The notes below the pieces were generated by a model, which saw nothing but the letters and a program-made list of their open reading frames with translations, was not told the DNA's origin and did no database searches. This document shows positions 10,888 through 23,247 of a stretch of 64,000 nt of DNA, piece by piece (positions within the stretch are counted from its first letter, which is position 1; the number at the start of each line of letters is the position of its first letter). Source of the DNA: Dipteris shenzhenensis (Eukaryota; Polypodiophyta; Polypodiopsida; Gleicheniales); NCBI GenBank assembly GCA_047967505.1, contig CM106539.1. One strand, 5' to 3'. Made by a program: the position numbers and the translations under genes.

Positions 10888-11077
10888 GGTTGGCGCCCTC
10901 CTATGGGTGCCAACTTCGCCCTTTTTATGGTTTTTATTTAAAAATTTTAAAAACTTCTCCCTTTTTTTTGTTTTTATTAAAATTGTTTTTGGTTTTTTTG
11001 TTTTTTTGCAACAAAATCCCCAAAAAAAGGGTGAAGTTGGTGCCAAGAGGAGGGCACCCTCCTCTAGGCGCCAACTT
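10888..11077. repeat. Two GC-rich palindromes in homopolymer-rich DNA
   Basis: A 28-bp imperfect palindrome at 10888-10915 (GGTTGGCGCCC / GGGTGCCAACT) and a 44-bp near-perfect palindrome at 11034-11077 (AAGTTGGTGCC ... GGCGCCAACTT) share the GTTGGCGCC core. They flank about 120 bp of T- and A-runs. The pair looks like the ends of a small foldback element; no coding content. Confidence 0.55.
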
Positions 11078-11219
11078 TGCCCTTTTTTGGGGGATTTAAA
11101 ATTTTTTTCTTTTGAAACAGTCTTTTTTTTTCCAAAAAAAATGAGCTTCTGGGAAAAGCTACCCCCCCCTGATACTCACTTTGTGAGTGAGCTATCAAGG
11201 TACCCCCTTTCTCTCCTTT

Positions 11220-11220
<1 letters not shown>

Positions 11221-11253
<33 letters not shown>

Positions 11254-11291
11254 CCCCCCTCTCTCTCTCTCTCTCGCTCTCTCTCTCACAC

Positions 11292-11346
<55 letters not shown>
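11221..11346. repeat. Interrupted (CT)n microsatellite
   Basis: CT repeats broken by a run of nine C and short CG/CACAC interruptions. As at 10.25 kb, it lies on the sense strand shortly upstream of an ORF start (11483). Confidence 0.95.
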
Positions 11347-11351
<5 letters not shown>

Positions 11352-11482
11352 CTCAAAAAGCCCTCTATCTTTCCCCCCCTATCTTTTCCTTTTTTGTCTT
11401 GTAATGAGGATTTTTGTGCCATGAATGTAGGTCTTGCAAACCCTAACTTTGTACTGTATCCTCAATCTGCATCCTAGCAAGA

Positions 11483-11667
11483 ATGGCATCACTCATATTC
11501 AAGCGAGATGACATCATCATCTTGTATGATGACAAATACAATCCTGTGGCTTAGGCACGCATCCGTCAGACACATGAGTCGGAAGGCATTCAATGCGGCA
11601 ACGTTGGTGTCATCATTTCATGCATGTATGAGAAGGCCCCATTGAAAGGTATCAACAAGGATGGGGC
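11483..11667 (+). pseudogene. Broken ORF after CT-rich leader, interrupted by an LTR
   Basis: An ATG at 11483 opens MASLIFKRDDIIILYDDKYN, is broken by an in-frame TAG about 22 codons in, and then continues ISCMYEKAPLKGINKDG until the LTR of the next element begins at 11668. I do not recognise the protein. The CT-rich leader matches the arrangement seen at the MULE N-terminus near 10.25 kb, so it may be another transposon gene start. The insertion at 11668 would have disrupted it. Confidence 0.3.
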
Positions 11668-13263
11668 TATTAGGAATTTACCGTCATGGGAGATCTTTGG
11701 GTTAAGTGTAGTTTAGGACACGTGGCGCATGGACATGCAACGTCGTGAACATGAGGTTTCTCTTCCACGCTTCTGGGTGGTCATTTTCCTTCTTCTATTC
11801 TTTGTTATCCTTATCAGCTCCATGAGAGTCGGACAGAGTGCCTCTCGGTCATCTCTAGGAGACATGAGATCCACATATGCTGCCTCTAAAGATGAGGGAT
11901 GATTGGTGCGAGCTGCTGCCTCTCAGTCATCTCTAAGAGACATGAGATCCACATAAAATGATGAGACTTAGTTGAGATTTTATGTGAGTTATTTATCATC
12001 CATGTGAGACTTGTAAGTCTCTAAATTCTTTCAGGTGGTATGAGAGTAGTGTTGAGAGGAGACCGTGAGGATACATCGGAGCTTCCATGTCTAGAAGAAT
12101 ATTGTGTAGTTGATCAAGTATTCGTCCATTACCTATAGTGCCAAGGGAGCTGAGAAGACCACGGAGCAACCATGGTGCAACTAGAAGATGTTCACCATTA
12201 GTTCTATAAGCAGAGGTGTGCTATCTTGAGATTTTGAATCAGTGATTATGGACAATGAAAAGGCTAGTGGGATACTTGTGATTGTTAGTGGCAGAAACTT
12301 TCCTTCTTAGTAGTTTTGAATCCGACTTCTATTCATGTAGAAGAACTTGTGGAGTGTGGTTGCTAGGATAGAGAAGAGACTAAAGGAGAGGTCACATGAA
12401 GTTGACAAAATCCCAACATGGGAAACAAAGAATGAAAAAGCCATTGGCTATATGGGAAGAGCTTTGGGTTTTGAATATTTTCACCATCTTGATGTGAAGC
12501 TAACAGCAGCAGAGAATTGGCAGATTTTGGAGTCTCTATTGGGAGTTCGGTTAAAGCATTCAAAGGCTAATCTCAAACAAGATTTGTCTGATTTGTAGAT
12601 GGACCAGTCAGAGTCACTTGGAGTATTTCTCAACCACATGCAAGCATTACTTTGACAACTAAATGAGCCGGGGGCCAAAGTCGAAGATGAAGATAAAAAA
12701 GCTATCTTGTTGAAGAGTCTGCCAATCAAATAGTTTGGTGACACAATAAAGATACTATGTTTGGATGATAGCATGGATTTCCCTAGACTGTGTAAGATTG
12801 TTACTTAGCGAGGAGAAATGTACGAGTGCAACTATCTACGACTCAAGAGTTTATTTAGTTACTGACAAGAAGAGGAAAGTGGCTCGTGATGCTTGCAAAT
12901 GTACCTACTGTGGTAGAGATGGTCACATAGAGAAGTTTTGTTATACAAAGAAGCATGATGAACTCTTAAAATCAAAGAAGAAAAAAGACAAAGCATTAGC
13001 AATAGATAGCAAAGAGGAGACTACTATGATGGTGGAAGCGAATGACATCAGTGATCAAGGATGGGCTTTTTGATTTCGGGAGGGAAGTATCAACTGCTAA
13101 GCTCTGTGTGATCAAGTGTTTTGTGTTTTTTTTGTTTGTAGAGCTCTTTGTGAGCACATGTTGCTCAACTTTAATTTGTTCTCCCATTTTGGCTGAAGGA
13201 GGGATTGTTAGGAATTCACCTTCATGGAGATCTTTGGGTTAAGTGTAGTTTAGGACACGTGGT
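11668..13263 (+). mobile_element. Gag-only copia-type LTR element (degraded)
   Basis: The 5' LTR spans 11668-12033 (366 bp; TATTAGGAATT... to ...TTCTTTCA). A 2-bp gap follows, then a primer-binding site TGGTATGAGAG at 12036, close to the initiator tRNA-Met type. A polypurine tract GAAGGAGGGA (13195-13204) precedes a 3' LTR start TGTTAGGAATTC at 13206. That copy matches the 5' LTR for only about 58 bp (to about 13263) and then diverges, so the right end is truncated or replaced. Between them is only a copia gag; there is no room for pol. The 5' LTR contains an internal duplication (about 11839-11880 and 11919-11957). Confidence 0.65.
12249..13072 (+). pseudogene. Copia-type gag with one CCHC zinc knuckle
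   Basis: Segments read in order: MDNEKASG, WSVVARIEKRLKERSHEVDK, then YMGRALGFEYFHHLDVK and LLGVRLKHSKANLKQDL (the UBN2-type copia gag core). A CCHC zinc knuckle CTYCGRDGHIEKFC and a Lys-rich tail follow. Gag packages the element's RNA. In-frame stops (TAG at 12596-12598, then TGA and further TAG codons) and at least one frame change break it. The protein ends about 130 bp before the polypurine tract, with no protease. Confidence 0.65.
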
Positions 13264-16200
13264 GTAACTTGTTGCTTATGTCCAATTCCCTACTTGATTG
13301 ACTTTTGGTACTTGAGCATTATCTTGTTCATGTAATGTGTTCTCTCTTGGCCATTTTTTTCCTCATGAACTTACATTTGGTTAGTACTTTCTTTAGTACT
13401 TGATCATTTCATTTACTAATGTAGTTTGAGCATTTAAGCACCTGCACACACATCGGTAGCACCTTTTGTCTTAAAAGGCACACATTCTTTAAGACACATT
13501 TTAAAGCACATAATCAACCCACAAAAAAACCCTTTTTTAGAATTTTTAGGATTTTGGGACTAGCTAAAAGTGCACTACACTTCTATTTTGTGCTTTGTAA
13601 GTGCACTCCACCATGCATGTAATCGGGGCCTGAGTTTTTTGCTGTACATTTTTTGTTGCCACAGCTGGCCACCAGCCTTTTTTACACGAGTTGTGTTTGC
13701 AACACTCCGCCACAACATTTTGAACCCAAAACTTTACCATGTCGAAGATTAGTAAGATTCTTTCCATTGTTGACAACCATCCCTATGATCCTTGTCTGGC
13801 TAAAAAATAGGTTCCAAAGGATACATCTGATGCACAATCACATCCAGATCTTGATATGCCTCCTTAACTAAAAGACTTTACCAAAAAGTTAATAGAGAAC
13901 TATAGGAGAATCACTTAGGGCCAAGGAGCATGCTAACACTTTTCTTGTGAGGCTACAAACACACTAAGGCCTCAAGAAGAAGTTTCTAAGGTTGTGAAGC
14001 CTCCCAAAATCAAAATGTTTCATGATATAGCCCAAGAAGACCTAGAACTCTAGCTATAAGTTCACATTGAGAACAACAAGAGATCTTGTTTACAATCTCT
14101 TCTCCATGAACACTCAAAATATCCTAACCTTTTTCGAGCGACGATGACACAGATGATCCAAAAACTCACAAAAATCACTCTGAAGGATGTGAATGTTGCC
14201 ATTGAATATAGAGTTGCTACCAATCAAAAGAATTTTCAAGAAGGCCCATTTTGCAAATGCGTAGCACAAGAAGTGGTGATGGAAGATGCAGAAGCTCTAC
14301 CATGAGAATCTATTGCAAAACTAATTTGAAAGAAATTGGCTCCACCGTTTCGGTAAAAAATGGCAAGCAACAAGTCAAAAAGGCTCAACTTTTGAAGGTC
14401 TATAATCTCAAGGCATGGAGTGAGAACAAATGTTTGGGCTAAATTAAAAAAATTTCGTTGTAGGTGGAAAAAAATATCCCTCTGCCCCGGATCCCCTTGT
14501 GTCAATTTCTCCCAATGCCCACTATCCCCGCCAGATCACATCCCGCACCCAAGAGATGTAGGAAACATTCTTCTCAAGTGGGTACTTGTTGGATTTGGGT
14601 GTCTTTATCATGTCCAATGCCACACCAAAGATGCAAAAGACAGACATGGACGAGGATGTGAAAAGGGATTAGAATGCGCATTGGCTCCGGAAGCACGAAG
14701 AATTCAAGGAAGAAATTAGGAACACAGAGTGGGCGTTCTTGTATAGTTCCTTGTTTTACAGAACCATCGCCACACAGGGTGGATGACCGAGATAAGGACA
14801 TGTAAGTATTGTAGTCCATTGATTTGGGTGATTCAACATTAGTAGCCACATTCATTTGTTTTCAACTCATAAATTCTTTTTTTTCTTTTGAATGCCAACC
14901 TTTCGTAATGACGAGCGCCGGCATATACGCATCCAATGCCATTTAGTGGAGGTGCCCTCAGAAGATGAAGGAGATTTGTTGTCTGTGTTATCAAGGACAA
15001 ACACATGAGTTCAATGATTCCTGATGAATGCACTATGTCTTTAGCTACCTCTCCCTCACTAAAGGATCATTTAATGTGTTGCTTTCGGCGCCAGGCTAGC
15101 ACAGAAGGGGGTTGTCACCACCACGTGGGTGGACGCCCATAGTAGAAGGTAGCTCTATGAAAGTGCATTGGTACAAAAAATCGTTAGTCATCGCACAAGT
15201 GATGTGGAATGCAAGGACAAATAGCAGGACACTTTTATATTTCCTTCTCTAGTTTTCTTAATATGTTTTGTAGGACACGTATGACAAACAGTTGTGCCCA
15301 GTCATGCACAACCGAGCGAGTTGTTGGATGCTAACTTTTAAAAGAAATGGAGCGAAGCGTACTACAGTGTGAATTACAAGCTTTTGAATTGTACGCCTCG
15401 ACTCCTGAAGTTGTTTGACCCTACACTAGGGGCAAGATGGTACAAGTAAGTGAATTGTGGGGATTACATGTGGAATGACAACGATAAGATGACAAGCTTG
15501 CATATGAAGTGATTGTTTATTGAAACCACTTTCGGTTTGCAGGACTGTCACCACTATGGACTGGGGGATGAAGCCCCCATGGGCGATCAACAAGGAGAGG
15601 TCGTATAGCCTCGCAACGTCGGGGTTGATTGAGGACGATAAAGTAAGATCTATGGAAGCTCTGGCAAGCAATGGGGATGCATGTCATGATGGGCATTCCT
15701 GAGCATATGGTTTAGCACACCCTAAACCCATGATGAATAGGTAGCTTTGCTTTTGAATCTTGTTGTCATTGCTCAATTGATGAACACTTATTTTGGGTGC
15801 TTTTCTGCAGAGGGAAGTGTGGCTTTCAGGATCTGGTTGAGGCGAGAGACACTGTGGTCCAAAATGCATGAAGCTAGACTCCACATTTTACGGCGCTGGA
15901 GAAATTTCTACTCAATTGAGTGCGACGAGAATAAGTTCTTCAGACACACACAAGAACCAAGTGCAAACACAGGGAGCACCTCTTCATGCATGTCCACAAA
16001 AAATTCAAGCCTGTACCGCCTTGACAGCCTAGGAAGGTGCAAAACTCGCAAGTGGAGGCATGTGTATCGGTATGATTTGATGGCGCACGTTTTTTTGTGA
16101 GATGTATTTGTGTTTCATAGTGGAGAGACTAATGTGGCAGGCTTGGCCTTTTGGATGTGCCAGTTTCATGTCTGTAGAAGTGGCGAACCGGGCTATCAAC

Positions 16201-16400
16201 CATTTGTCGGGCGAGTGCGAGGATTGGGCCACGATAAATGATCCGGACACATCAATGTATGAGGAGTTCCAATTGGATCAAAAGTGGCCAGAGGAAGTGT
16301 ATAGTAAGTGCCCGCTATTCTTGGATTACACTTAAGGGGAGCACCCACGGGAGGAGAAAGAAATGTACATGATGTACAACAAACTACAGGGGCCCAAAGA
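13264..16400. other. Degenerate region, unrecognised short ORFs
   Basis: Many short frames, none with motifs I can name. Around 13980-14300 the plus strand reads like a charged, helical protein (KVVKPPKIKMFHDIAQEDLEL, then NVAIEYRVATNQKNF), broken by stops. Around 16100-16335 an open frame (LMWQAWPFGCASF, NRAINHLSGECEDWATIND) also looks coding-derived. Both are probably transposon remains. I cannot assign a family. Confidence 0.35.
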
Positions 16401-19400
16401 ACCATAAAAGCCTGATGACGGTATGTACAAACTCAAGTGTCCCCCAAAAGATTTATCTTCCAGCTTATTTTATGTACTTAGAAAGGACTCTACACTACAA
16501 GAAAGTGAAGCAAGCAAGATGCTAGTTTTTGAAATGGCCTTGTGTCACTTAAGTATTGCTAGAGTATTGTTCTAGGCTCAAGCCGACTATTCATGCACTA
16601 AACTATAGTGACTACATGGAGGACATAATATAATTTGGCTTTCTGAGGATTTCTTCAGTCATATAGCTAAACACAGACCACATCTCCGGTACTTAGAGGT
16701 CTTTGTCTTCCTATCAAGCAAGAGGACCTCTATGTGGACCCGCAATGACAATGCTCTTAGTTCCCATTTCTAGTAAATGATGTTTCGGGTCATAGTTTTT
16801 TATAAGGTCTCCAAGAGCTTCTATATCTTTGAACATGGTAGACCCTTCTTGGCAATCATTCAGAGTGTTTCTCTACCTCTTATTTTTTTGTGCCCTTTCG
16901 CATTATTTTCTTTAGTTCTTGTGAGTTTTTATACCCAGTCTAAGATCATTTGTAAGGGCACTTTTTATAGTTCAAGGCGAAAGTGAGTCCTTGGGCCCCT
17001 ATGGCTCAAAATATTTTGTTTAGAAATCAGGATTTTGTACCAAATTTTTTTCTTCATCTCTTGCTAATCAAGAGCGTATTATTGCTATATGTTGGCTATT
17101 AGAGCTAAGATAGAATCGGAACACAAGATGCTTGTAAGATATTCAAATAATGAAGAGATGACAAATTGCAATACAATGTATCAATCACTCTTTCTATATT
17201 GAAATTGACTGAAGACTCGGGACTTTGCCTCACCTCTACCGAGTTTGTTGGTAGTACGACGACTTATAAAAGACTCTCAAGACTCTACTAAGAACCCTAT
17301 AATAGAAGCTCCCAAAGAGCTCGACACGGATGGGCACAAAGCCTGGCTCGACAAAGAGAGTGAAGGAAGCTGCATGCAGAGAAGATATGGATGAAATGAA
17401 CCGCCATGCTCCTCTTGACATCCACGTGCTGAGTAATCGCCATGATCTTTGGCTCCTAGAGAGGTTGCCATGCACAACATGGCTATCCTCCATGTAACCA
17501 ATCACCTCACACCTCGTGCATGGTCCAATCACGAGGCCTCAAATGCAATCAATGGAGTTGTGAGTCAAACACTCTTAATCCACCCATGGACAACTTTGTA
17601 ACCACCAACTTCCTACACTATATTCATGGGAGAATTCAATCTAAAGTGTGTGCTCCATGATCATGTTCAAATTTTCACCTTCTTCATAGACTCACCCATA
17701 TTTTTAGCAATGTCTCAATAGCAAACATGGTATGGGATTCTTTAAAGTGGAGACTATTATAGTGGTATAGTTTTTCTCATGTTTGTATCCTCATGCACAT
17801 GATATCTCTCTTGTAAAGGAATAGACACTTTCATGTCATGATCATATACCAATATAGTGTTTGGTAGAGACATTGATGTTTTAGGATGCATTATAATCAT
17901 AGAGTCATTAACACACTTCTCCCTTTATGTAGTGAGTTTTGTCAGTTAACACCAAAATCCAAAAGCTTATAATATGCATGTAATTGATGAAAGTTTCTTC
18001 CTTAGTTGATATCCATCAACATTAGTGCAATACTTCACTCATTTTGTATTAAGGGGGAGTGCTAAGATTTATACAGCACTTTGATTAGAGTGGCTCAATC
18101 CACATCCATGTGATTCGTGGGTGTAGGTCATGATTGGGATATGAAGACTTGGTTACGTATAAAATGGGTGGTACATATGTGCATGGTGTGGAGCATAGGA
18201 TCCTTTCATTCTATAAGGTTGATGCTCAATATGAGTGATATGTTGGTCCTTATCTTGTCTTCTCTATCTTCATATCTCTCCTTCCCACTTCATGAGCTTC
18301 TATTCTAGAACCATTTATCTTTCCATTTCAAAATAGTTAGTCATTCCAAATAATTAACTAAAAGAAGTAGTAGATTTTATTATTTGTCTGCTTCAATTGG
18401 TACCAAGGTTTCTCTCTCTGCATCAAAATGCCATATCGTTTTTAAGTCACAATATGTCCTTGTATGAGATGTTATAGCTTAGAATCTTCATAGATAGAGC
18501 AATTATTTTCTATAAATGTCATTCAAATTTAGTGGACATACAATCATAGCTCCTTTTGAATGAAAATTAAATTTGAAAGCTTGACAGCTAATTAATAGAT
18601 GTAGTCTTGAAATAGCATTATAATAGATAGATCCCATTAAGATCTAACATCCAATAAAAGGAAGATCATATAGATATGAATTTAAATGATTACTTTAGAG
18701 GATGTCTTTATAATTCCACACATCATTCAAGAGCACCCAAACTAATTAATTGAGATAACAATTTGTGAAGGTCATGCTATCGTGTGCCCTACTAGATTGT
18801 TGTGATATTTTCAAATCTCTCCCACATCTTTGAGATCTACAAAGCTAAGTTTTTGGAAACATTAAAAATCAATTTAATGAAGGGTGGAGAGGTCTCTAAT
18901 TTAAAAGGGGCTGTCTTTCCTCTTCCTTCGTCTACCTGGCAACTTTCCCTTCCATTTCAACCCTCTCCTCCCCTCTCTACCTTTATAAATTGACATTCTT
19001 GTTGTTGAAAATGAGTGGGCATACTTGTGTTTTCTCCTTTGGTTTTTTAATGAAGGAACCATAAATTTTAATTAGATTGAATCTTTGGAGCTCATGAATC
19101 ATAGATAGTTGCATGACATGCCAATTTAATAGTCATTTCTTTTTACCTACTTTAATACATCCTTTATCGGGTCATACGAGATCTAAAGGTGTGCTCATAT
19201 GAGATGGCGAAAGGAAAATTTCATATGCAAACATAGTGGTATATTTAAAGTAACAGGATGGAAAAAAAACAATTAGGGATGTTTTGTTGTGTGCAACCAT
19301 CATTATCATAGTTGAATGGAAAGGTTTTTGAAGAGATACATAATATATTTGTGGAATTCCAAACAAGAATATTTTGATTCTCCAATTAGAACAAATCGTC

Positions 19401-22400
19401 CCCTCATGCACTAGACTTGGTAAGTAACACTCTTTGCTACTTCACAAGGTGCAAATAATATTGTAATATGATATACCTTGTAATTGAAGACTCTACAACT
19501 AGCAAGTTAAATCTCAACAAACATGCCATTCAACTAGAAGACAATGAGGAATAGTTGCAACTTGGATAGCTTTTCAACTATGCCTCTCCTAGGTTAGGTG
19601 AGCACAATAGGGAATGCTCCATAGTGGAAACTGTGAAAATAGGTCACCATGAGGGATTGGTTAATTAAGCAGGCACAATTTTTAAAGACGTCGCGAGAGG
19701 CATTTTTCAACATTTTCCGAAAGAGATACAACCTAAGATAGAGGTTGAAGGACAAGTTTAGAGTATTCATATTTACTATTGTAGAGCACCCAAACCACTT
19801 AGTGTAGTGGAGTACTCACCTTAACATTGTAGAGCATGCAAACCACCTAGTGGATAGTCAGAATACTCATCTTTATCCTTGTAGGGCACGCAAGCCACTG
19901 AGTTGATATGTTTTATAAAAAAGTCATGGGTCTCTCTCTCTCTCTCTCTCTCTCTCCGATCTCTTTCTCTGATTTTGCATATCCACAAACCATGTTGTTG
20001 GACACAACAAAGCTAGCTTTGTTTACGTGAAGGGTAGACATGTTGAGGGGGAGATCTCATTGTCTATTCTTTTGTGTCCTCGAAGAAAAGTAATGAAATT
20101 TTTAATAGACTTTGAATGCTTTAGATTAAAAAAATTGAGCTTACTTCATCACATCTAGTATTCAAAGGTCTAAGTTTTGATATGTAGTGCTCATTTTTTG
20201 CCAAAAAACTATGTGATCATTGTTTTTTCTTATGTGTTGGCATTAGAGGTTGTCATGTGATTTGGGTGTTTTTATTACAAAATTTTGAGCCTTTTGAATA
20301 CTTTGTGTCATTTTGGGATGCTTTCATGTGGAATTTCAATGCAAAGTTTTGCATCAATAAAACAAATTCAATATGTTCCATGCTCATGTTGATATTGATG
20401 ACATGAATGCATATTATTAAATATAGCTCATGTAGAACCATTAAAGCATAAAATTGTGGTCTTTCACATGTCTATCTACAATTGTACAAGTGATGGAGAA
20501 AATGCAATTAATTATTATATCATTTTCAACATGCATGTGCACACATGCACATATAGACATGTGTTTTGTCAGAAAGGAAGGTCCTCCTACGGCTGTGAGG
20601 AGTTGCAAATTAGTGTTTGTTTGAGATTTTTCATATCCTTTGTGGAGTTTATGAGATTTTTTGGGGGCAACCATTTAATACCCATGCATGTACCCTATTT
20701 GGTGAAGCTTTCCCCAATCTATTAGAAATACTTGCCCCAAATTAAGACTTAAATTTCCAAAATAGTACATCCATTTAAAGATGAAATTTTGTGCATCTTG
20801 TTTTTCAAAAGTGGCACCATAAACAAGCAGAAGAACTAGGTTTGTAAAGATTATAATGATAAAGCCATAAAGATCATGGTGGAAATGTGAGGGAGAAAAG
20901 ATGAAAAGTCAACATCTTGTTCCCTTGACGATGAACATTTGAACCTTGAAATTTGCAAGCTTTTAGCTTTGTGATTGAGTAGAAAGGAAAGTAACGCATT
21001 TACGCATTTTAAGAGCACATTCTTTCAATTGATAGTAGTGGAGGGGAAGGGTTTAGAAATGGATAGGGTTCCTTCGCATATACTCTATTCCTCGATGTGA
21101 CAGGAGCAGGAATTGATTGTGACTCTAGTAGATTTTAAGGTTTCCTACAATCAAGTTTGGCATCAACCAACCAACCTTGCTTATGGCTAATCCTTTTTGC
21201 TCAAAAGAGTGAGAGAAGGTTACAAATCTTGTGAATGCACTCCGTGCAAGTGTCCACTCTATTGTCCTTTCTAGGAGTCTTTGAAAGAGGTTGAGTATTT
21301 TAGGGTCTCACATAAAGGTTTGGTTTGGTTAGGTTGTTTGGGGTTAGAGTTAGTCTAGGGCTAGTTTGAGCTTTGGGTTTCTACAGTGTTTGGACCTGAA
21401 TTTTCGTTGTCTGGAAGTTTGTATTCATCGTGACAACCTTTCACTATTAATGGTCATCTTGCTTTCTCCATCCTATTCCATCCTCCATGCTTTTCACAGT
21501 GTACCTTTCAAGATCCTCTACTCGTGTGTGTTTCACGTTGTACCTTTTAAGCTTCGTAGTTGATCATTTGACAAACAAATGCACTCTATTCTTTAGTTGA
21601 AGCATGCCATCTTCCAAACAAGATCTTCCTATGATCCATCTATGCTCAATCCAAGTGGCAATTTATTGAGTCACATGGTTTCAATTAATCCATTTTGTTG
21701 AATCCCTCCTCCAAGCTTCAAAAATTCGGCGATAGTCAATGCTTGCCTACTAATTTCTTTGTGCCATGTCCCATGTAGAAATCATTTCGATCATGCGTCC
21801 ATGTTTAGCAGCTCATCATCTTAGATGGGAAACTTCCAAAGTTTGAGAAAGACAAAATTCTCTTGTATGTTTTGGGTTTGGAATTTTGTTGACTCTCTAT
21901 AGCTTGCCCTCTCAATCATCTTATGCTCATTACTAAGGTAGTTTCTTCGATATAAACTTTTATTGAGTTTTGTTTTGGTTGAAATCAAGTCCTTTAATAT
22001 TATAGAGAGAAATTCGGATATGACCGAAAGCTTGCCATAACTAACGTTTGTGATCAGTATGTGAAGAAGACACTGGCTAATGTTTGCAATTGTCATACAT
22101 ATTTGGATGATCACATCAATCATGTGAGAATTAGCTGAGGAACCAAGCAAAGGGGAAGGTCTTGCTTGTTGATGAGTCCATGTTGAGCTCTACTAGGAGT
22201 TACTAAGAGGTAACTTAGTTACAATGAAGAATAGGTGAGTTTGTTGGAACATAGGAGTTGGGGCCTTATGCTTTACATCGAGTGGAAAGAAAACCACATT
22301 TTTTGAGGTGAAGGTGAGCCTTCGCGTCTAAATGTTGTGACGTGTGTATTGTTTGCAGAGGTAGTGTTGTAATGGAGGATTGAAACTCTTTTGAGAGTTT

Positions 22401-22560
22401 CCATGTGCATTTTTAAATAAGTAAATAAATTGTGTGTTTCAAATTGCCATTTATGAAGATAGACCTACAAAAAGTGCCTTTTAATAGCCCTTGATTTCTC
22501 TTTTGCATTCAAAAGCGCTTGCTGTATCATGTACCGTAGTGCGCACGCGCACCCTTAAGG
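16401..22560. other. AT-rich gene-poor stretch
   Basis: About 6 kb with no recognisable gene, transposase, LTR pair or RNA. It contains a short (CT)n run at about 19932-19957. Near 19782-19915 a three-fold degenerate repeat of about 50-60 bp has the core GTAGAGCACCCAAACCAC. Remaining open frames are short and lack motifs. Confidence 0.5.
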
Positions 22561-22994
22561 GGGCGAATGGGGGTAATTTAAAAATAATTCAACAAAATGT
22601 ATTGATATAGCCAATGCATAGTTATTATTATTATATTATGTCCCATCGTTCTTGGAAAAGGGCGTACTTAAATTTTCGTGGAAGCACAGGTTTCTTGTTT
22701 AGTTCGGGACAGGAATCCCGTGGACGTTTCCAGCTAGGCGAGCCCATTAGATAATTGAACCGTGGGTTGGAACTTACACTCCGTGGGTACGGGTGGAGTC
22801 GGTTGACGTGTACCGTACCCAGCGTAGGTTACGACATAAGGGACCTGGAGGGTTAAGCTGGTCCTACAAGTTTTACGGCCAGCGGTCAAAAAGTGCGACT
22901 CCCCACTATAGAAAGGCCAGGGTGGCACGGGCTAGGGCGACCGGGTGACCGGCTGGAACCAGTAGGGAACCGGGAGGGCTGGGACTGCGCATAC

Positions 22995-23003
22995 CATATA
23001 AAG
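22995..23003 (+). promoter_or_regulatory. Probable TATA box of the CBSX5-like gene
   Basis: CATATAAAG lies about 245 bp upstream of the ATG at 23248. Pyrimidine-rich sequence (TC/TTC runs, 23100-23240), typical of plant 5' leaders, lies between. Transcription would start roughly 30 bp downstream. Confidence 0.5.
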
Positions 23004-23247
23004 AAGGCAGACCCTTTGGCCCGGTCTTATTTAGCTGAGGCGCCACCCCCTGTGGCTGATCTTCCGTTTATATCTGACTTAAGCGTCCCAAGCGGCCTTG
23101 GAGCTCTTCTTCATCGTCGTCTTCTTCCCTCCGAGCTTTTTTCTTTGTCTCACTTTCTCCTTGCTCTCTTCTGCTTCACGCAGAAAAGCTTCCTTTGCTT
23201 GTTCTCTTAGCTCTCTCCGTTCTCCCCCCTACTCTCCTCAGTCTTGC

